Source: Hyphomicrobium sp. MC1 (GTDB lineage Bacteria; Pseudomonadota; Alphaproteobacteria; Rhizobiales; Hyphomicrobiaceae). Taken from it: a DNA stretch of 64,000 nucleotides. The notes beneath the pieces are model-generated. The model was not told where the DNA came from. It saw nothing but the letters and a program-made list of their open reading frames with translations, and made no database searches. The stretch lies in assembly GCF_000253295.1 (NCBI RefSeq), contig NC_015717.1, forward strand, positions 1,488,001-1,552,000, given 5' to 3'. Below are positions 60,538 to 64,000 of this stretch, piece by piece; positions within the stretch are counted from its first letter, which is position 1; every line of letters starts with the position of its first letter. Made by a program: the position numbers and the translations under genes.

Positions 60538-60555
60538 TTAGCCATTGATGGCTAA
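60538..60555. promoter_or_regulatory. Inverted repeat TTAGCCAT-TG-ATGGCTAA upstream of cysJ
   Basis: Two perfect 8-base arms with a 2-base centre lie about 135 bases before the cysJ start. The symmetry suits a dimeric regulator, possibly a LysR-type one such as CysB; no regulator gene is in the window. Confidence 0.5.
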
Positions 60556-60688
60556 ATGATCGATTAAAGTGATTGGTTCGATCACGAAGATGGGGCTTTC
60601 GCTGAGATCAAAGGCGCGTTAGGCCCGCGTCTCAATGTTCCGAGCTGAAGGATTTCGGGCTGAGGGCCCTGATTAAGGAGAGCTTTTT

Positions 60689-62470
60689 GTGACCGCCACC
60701 CCTCTGCTTCCGCGTAACGCGCCGTTTCTGCCGGAAGAGATCGAGATGCTGAACAAAGTGGTTGCGCGGACAACTCCGCAGCAGCGCTCTTGGCTTGCCG
60801 GTTTCTTCGCAGGTTTTGAAGCGGCTCAGGGCGGCAGCGCAGGGCAGGCAGTTCCCGCCGCAAGGCCGCGGGCGCCGCTGACCATTCTTTATGCCAGCGA
60901 GAGCGGCAACGCTGAAGCATTGGCGAACAAGGCCAAGAAGGCCGCCCAGAAGCACGGTCTCGATGCCAAGGTTTTCGATATGGCCGACGCCGACATGGCG
61001 CTGCTGGCCAAGGCGAAGAACATCGTCGTTTTTGCTGCAACCTGGGGCGAGGGCGATCCGCCGTCGCGCGTGGTCGACTTTTATCAGACCCTGATGAGCG
61101 ACGCGGCGCCACGCATCGACGGCGTGCGGTTCGCGGTTCTGGCGCTGGGCGATACGGCGTATGCGCAGTTCTGTGCCGTCGGTCGGGCCATCGACGCCCG
61201 CCTTGAGGAACTCGGTGGCGTGCGGTCGTTCGATCGGGTCGATCTTGACCTCGATTACGCGAAACAGGCGGCGGACTGGACGGAAAACGCGCTCGCGAAA
61301 CTCGCGCCGAAGGAAGAGGCAGCGAGCGGCACGGTCGTCCATGTGGATTTCGGGGCGGCTGCTCAGTTTGCCGATGACGATGAGCCGAAGTATACGGCCG
61401 AGCATCCGCTCGAAGCCGAGATTTCCGCGCTGGTGAACTTGAACGGCACGGGCTCGACGCGCGAGACGTGGCACGCTGAGTTCGCATTCGACGATCCGGC
61501 ATTCACCTACCAGCCCGGCGACGCGATCGGCATGTATCCGGAGAACGATCCCGCGCTCGTTGACGACGTGCTGCAGGCGGTTGGTCTCGGTTCGGATGCG
61601 GCGCTGCTTTTGAAACTGCAGAAATCCTATGACGTCACGACGCTGTCGCGCTCGTTCGTCGAGAACTACGCCAAGCTGACGGGACGCGCTGACGCGAAGG
61701 CGCTGCTTGAAGGCGAGGCCTATCCGAAGTTCGCTTCAGATCGGCAGCTCATCGACTTCTTTCAGGCTTATCCGGAAAAGCTGACGGCTGAGCAATTGAC
61801 GAGCTTGCTGCGACCGTTGCCGGGACGGCTCTATTCGGTGGCGTCGAGCCTAAAGGCGCATCCAGGTGAAGCGCATCTGCTCGTCGGTGCGGTGCGCTGG
61901 GAATCTCACGGCCGTGTTCGCAAGGGCGTGTCGTCGACGTTCCTCGGTGAGCGGCGAAAAGTCGGACAGACGGTGCGTCTCTACGTTAAGCCGAACCGGC
62001 ATTATCGTCTGCCGCCCGATGGGCATACGCCGATTATCATGATTGGTGCGGGCACGGGCGTTGCACCTTATCGCGCCTTTGTCGAAGAGCGCGTTGCGGA
62101 TGGTGCAAAGGGCAAGAGCTGGTTGTTCTTCGGTGAACGCAACTTCACCAACGATTTCCTGTATCAGCTCGAATGGCAGGACTATCTGGCATCGGGCGAT
62201 CTTACGCGGATCGACGTGGCGTTCTCGCGCGACCAGCCGGAGAAGATTTACGTGCAGCATCGCCTGTGGGAGCGTCGGGACGATCTCCGCGCGTGGCTCG
62301 AAGAGGGTGCACACATCTACGTCTGCGGCGACGAGAAGGGCATGGCGAAGGACGTCGATCAGACGCTCGTCAAAATCCTCGCCGAGCCGCTGAAGGGTGA
62401 CGAAGAAGCCGGCCGCGCCAAGCTCAAGGAGCTGACGAAGGCTGGGCGCTATCAGCGCGACGTGTATTAA
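60689..62470 (+). CDS. cysJ: Sulfite reductase (NADPH) flavoprotein alpha subunit CysJ
   Basis: This 593-residue flavoprotein passes NADPH electrons through FAD and FMN to the CysI hemoprotein for assimilatory sulfite reduction. The flavodoxin domain has TILYASESGNAEALANKAKK (about residues 69-88) and FAATWGEGDPPSRVVDFYQ. The FAD domain has GRLYSVASS, the NADPH domain IMIGAGTGVAPYRAFVEERV, and the terminus YQRDVY matches the family exactly. GTG is the start, with AAGGAG 8 bases upstream. cysI follows. Confidence 0.95.
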   Translation: MTATPLLPRNAPFLPEEIEMLNKVVARTTPQQRSWLAGFFAGFEAAQGGSAGQAVPAARPRAPLTILYASESGNAEALANKAKKAAQKHGLDAKVFDMADADMALLAKAKNIVVFAATWGEGDPPSRVVDFYQTLMSDAAPRIDGVRFAVLALGDTAYAQFCAVGRAIDARLEELGGVRSFDRVDLDLDYAKQAADWTENALAKLAPKEEAASGTVVHVDFGAAAQFADDDEPKYTAEHPLEAEISALVNLNGTGSTRETWHAEFAFDDPAFTYQPGDAIGMYPENDPALVDDVLQAVGLGSDAALLLKLQKSYDVTTLSRSFVENYAKLTGRADAKALLEGEAYPKFASDRQLIDFFQAYPEKLTAEQLTSLLRPLPGRLYSVASSLKAHPGEAHLLVGAVRWESHGRVRKGVSSTFLGERRKVGQTVRLYVKPNRHYRLPPDGHTPIIMIGAGTGVAPYRAFVEERVADGAKGKSWLFFGERNFTNDFLYQLEWQDYLASGDLTRIDVAFSRDQPEKIYVQHRLWERRDDLRAWLEEGAHIYVCGDEKGMAKDVDQTLVKILAEPLKGDEEAGRAKLKELTKAGRYQRDVY

Positions 62471-62480
62471 GAATTGAATG

Positions 62481-62517
62481 TCCCTCTCCCCCATCACAGG
62501 GGTGATCTCGGAGAGGG
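62481..62517. repeat. Hairpin element between cysJ and cysI covering the cysI ribosome binding site
   Basis: Outer arms CCCTCTCC (62482-62489)/GGAGAGGG (62510-62517) enclose inner arms ATCAC/GTGAT (62493-62497 and 62502-62506). The right outer arm is the Shine-Dalgarno of cysI. It resembles the element at 13124-13163 in its CCCTCTCC core. Confidence 0.65.
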
Positions 62518-62520
62518 GGA

Positions 62521-64000
62521 ATGCCGGGAACAGTCGAAATGACCGATAAACGCTCGAAGAACGAGTTCATCAAAGAGAAGAGCCATCAGCTGCGCGGGAC
62601 GCTGGCTGAAGGATTGCGGCAGGTCGAGACCGGCGCGATAGCCGAGGACGATCAGCAGCTCATCAAGTTCCACGGTTCGTATATTCAAGACGACCGTGAT
62701 GTGCGCGGCGAGCGATCCAAGAAGAAGCTCGAGAAGGCCTACGCCTTCATGATCCGACTGCGCATTCCCGGTGGCTTCCTTGGTGCCAAGCAGTGGATCG
62801 GCCTCGACAACATCGCGAGCACCTATGCCAACGGTTCGATGCGGCTGACGACGCGCGAGACGTTTCAGTTTCACGGCGTCATCAAGTCGAACCTTAAGCG
62901 GACGATGCAGGGGTTTCACGACATCTGCCTCGATACGCTCGCAGCCTGCGGCGACGTCAACCGCAACGTCATGACGGCGGCGAATCCTGATCTGTCGAAG
63001 GCGCATCGGCAGGCTTATGATCTCGGCAAAGCGATCAGCGAGCATCTTTTGCCGAAGACCGGCGCCTATCACGAGATCTGGCTCGACGGCGAGAAGGTCG
63101 AAGATAAATCGGGTCCGGCGAAAGAGGATGTCGAGCCGATCTACGGCGTCCATTATCTGCCGCGCAAATTCAAAGTCGTCGTGGCGGTGCCGCCCGACAA
63201 CGACGTCGATATTTACGCGCACGATCTGGGTTACATCGCTATCGTCGAAAAGGGCGAGCTTGTCGGCTGGAATGTAACGGTCGGTGGCGGCATGGGCATG
63301 ACGCACGGCGATCCCAATACGTTTCCGCGCACCGCCGATCTGCTTGGTTTCTGCACCCCAGAGCAGGCCGTTACGCTCGCCGAAAAGATCGTGACCGTGC
63401 AGCGTGACTGGGGCAACCGCGAGAACCGGGCGCGGGCGCGTTTGAAATACACGATCGAGGATCGTGGGCTCGATAACTTCCGCGAGGAAGTGGAGAAGCG
63501 GGCCGGGTTCAAGCTTGGCAAGCCGAAGCCGTTCAAGTTTGCGAGCACGGGCGACAAAATCGGCTGGCGGCAAACGATCGACGGCAAGAAGAGCGCCGAT
63601 AAGCCCTGGCATCTGACGCTGTTCGTCGAGAACGGCCGAATCAAGGATCGGCCAGGTTTCGCGCTGAGAACGGCGCTGCGTGAGATTGCTGATCTCGGTA
63701 TTTGCGATTTCGTCTGCACGGCGAACCAGAACGTCATCCTCGCCAATGTGCCGGGAAAATCGAAGGCGAAGATCGAAGGCATTCTGACGTCGCATGGCGT
63801 CGAGCTCGGTGTCTCTTCGGGGCTGCGCCGCAACGCTATGGCGTGTGTGGCCTTGCCGACATGCGGTCTTGCTCTGGCGGAGAGCGAGCGGTTCCTGCCC
63901 GATCTCGTGACGGCGCTTGAGGAAAGCCTCGATCGCGCGGGTCTGAAGGACGACGACATCGTCATCCGCATGACGGGGTGCCCGAACGGCTGTGCGCGGC
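62521..64000 (+). CDS. cysI: Sulfite reductase (NADPH) hemoprotein beta subunit CysI (3' end cut by window)
   Basis: This siroheme/[4Fe-4S] enzyme reduces sulfite to sulfide. The visible 493 codons include YGVHYLPRKFKVVVAVPPDN-like IYGVHYLPRKFKVVVAVPP, GMGMTHGDPNTFPRTADLLG and the first cluster pair in AMACVALPTCGLALAESER. The last residues before the edge are the second pair in MTGCPNGCAR. The ATG at 62521 has GGAGAG upstream; an ATG at 62539 (MTDKRSKNEF) is an alternative. It forms an operon with cysJ, 50 bases away. Confidence 0.94.
   Translation, partial: MPGTVEMTDKRSKNEFIKEKSHQLRGTLAEGLRQVETGAIAEDDQQLIKFHGSYIQDDRDVRGERSKKKLEKAYAFMIRLRIPGGFLGAKQWIGLDNIASTYANGSMRLTTRETFQFHGVIKSNLKRTMQGFHDICLDTLAACGDVNRNVMTAANPDLSKAHRQAYDLGKAISEHLLPKTGAYHEIWLDGEKVEDKSGPAKEDVEPIYGVHYLPRKFKVVVAVPPDNDVDIYAHDLGYIAIVEKGELVGWNVTVGGGMGMTHGDPNTFPRTADLLGFCTPEQAVTLAEKIVTVQRDWGNRENRARARLKYTIEDRGLDNFREEVEKRAGFKLGKPKPFKFASTGDKIGWRQTIDGKKSADKPWHLTLFVENGRIKDRPGFALRTALREIADLGICDFVCTANQNVILANVPGKSKAKIEGILTSHGVELGVSSGLRRNAMACVALPTCGLALAESERFLPDLVTALEESLDRAGLKDDDIVIRMTGCPNGCAR

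Larger units (their letters stand above)
60076..60688. promoter_or_regulatory. Divergent control region between pqqABCDE and cysJI
   Basis: These 613 bases contain no credible gene; open frames present lack ribosome binding sites and family resemblance. The right half is A+T-rich around 60425-60450. It carries paired 12-base direct repeats (60409 and 60451) and an inverted repeat (60538-60555). The promoters for pqqA (minus) and cysJ (plus) must lie here. Confidence 0.6.

Noticed and set aside
60093..60545. Open frames on both strands in the pqqA-cysJ gap
   Set aside because: They overlap the A+T-rich promoter region and the repeats, lack ribosome binding sites and show Arg/Pro/Cys-rich random composition.
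62494..63795. 433-codon minus-strand frame opposite cysI
   Set aside because: Shadow of cysI, whose siroheme/Fe-S cysteine motifs are intact on the plus strand.

Overview
The window reads as chromosomal DNA of a methylotrophic alphaproteobacterium, most like Hyphomicrobium or a close relative in the Hyphomicrobiales. The reasons are a tetrahydromethanopterin (H4MPT) C1 cluster in the order mtdB, ATP-grasp, mch, RimK-like, CitG-like, fae; methylofuran biosynthesis genes; a full pqqABCDE operon; a bactofilin; a NrsF/sigma-F pair; and high GC with short intergenic gaps. No tRNA, rRNA, insertion sequence, prophage or CRISPR array was seen. Both edge genes are cut: a glutamine-synthetase-family ligase on the left and cysI on the right.

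Layout. 0-7 kb: polyamine uptake and breakdown (PuuA-like ligase, potFGHI, PuuB-like oxidase). 7-11 kb: sigma factor/NrsF pair, DUF3307 protein, molybdopterin oxidoreductase. 11.5-15 kb: elongation factor P with its lysylation enzymes EpmA and EpmB, then a transglutaminase. 16-25 kb: trpGDC-moaC-moeA and trpE behind a PpiD-like chaperone. 25-31.7 kb: tpiA, secG, pyrG, two cell-envelope proteins and a bactofilin. 32.4-33.5 kb: a solitary pqqA and kdsA.

34-39 kb holds a minus-strand set (exported protein, ABC permease, ABC ATPase, beta-propeller, periplasmic binding protein) of the type named PQQ-dependent-catabolism ABC system. Its relatives in Methylorubrum (lut) and Pseudomonas (ped) serve lanthanide uptake for lanthanide/PQQ alcohol dehydrogenases. 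Diverging from it at 39.3 kb is a second ABC system (DUF2380-type protein, Tat-type binding protein, permease, ATPase). This runs almost without gaps into mfnB, a FolB-like aldolase, an MfnE-like kinase, a DUF447 protein and a methyltransferase. MfnF, a HisA-like barrel, Fae and the H4MPT cluster follow to 55 kb, then a pterin dehydratase and folK. 56-60 kb: cytochrome c and pqqABCDE on the minus strand. 60.7 kb onward: cysJI.

Together the genes make and run H4MPT/methylofuran-dependent formaldehyde oxidation, make PQQ for methanol dehydrogenase, and probably import the lanthanide that some of these dehydrogenases need. The most notable points are two pqqA genes encoding the same 29-residue peptide at loci about 27 kb apart, the uncharacterised ABC system fused by gene order to methylofuran biosynthesis, paired repeats in front of cysJ, and two related hairpins that cover ribosome binding sites.
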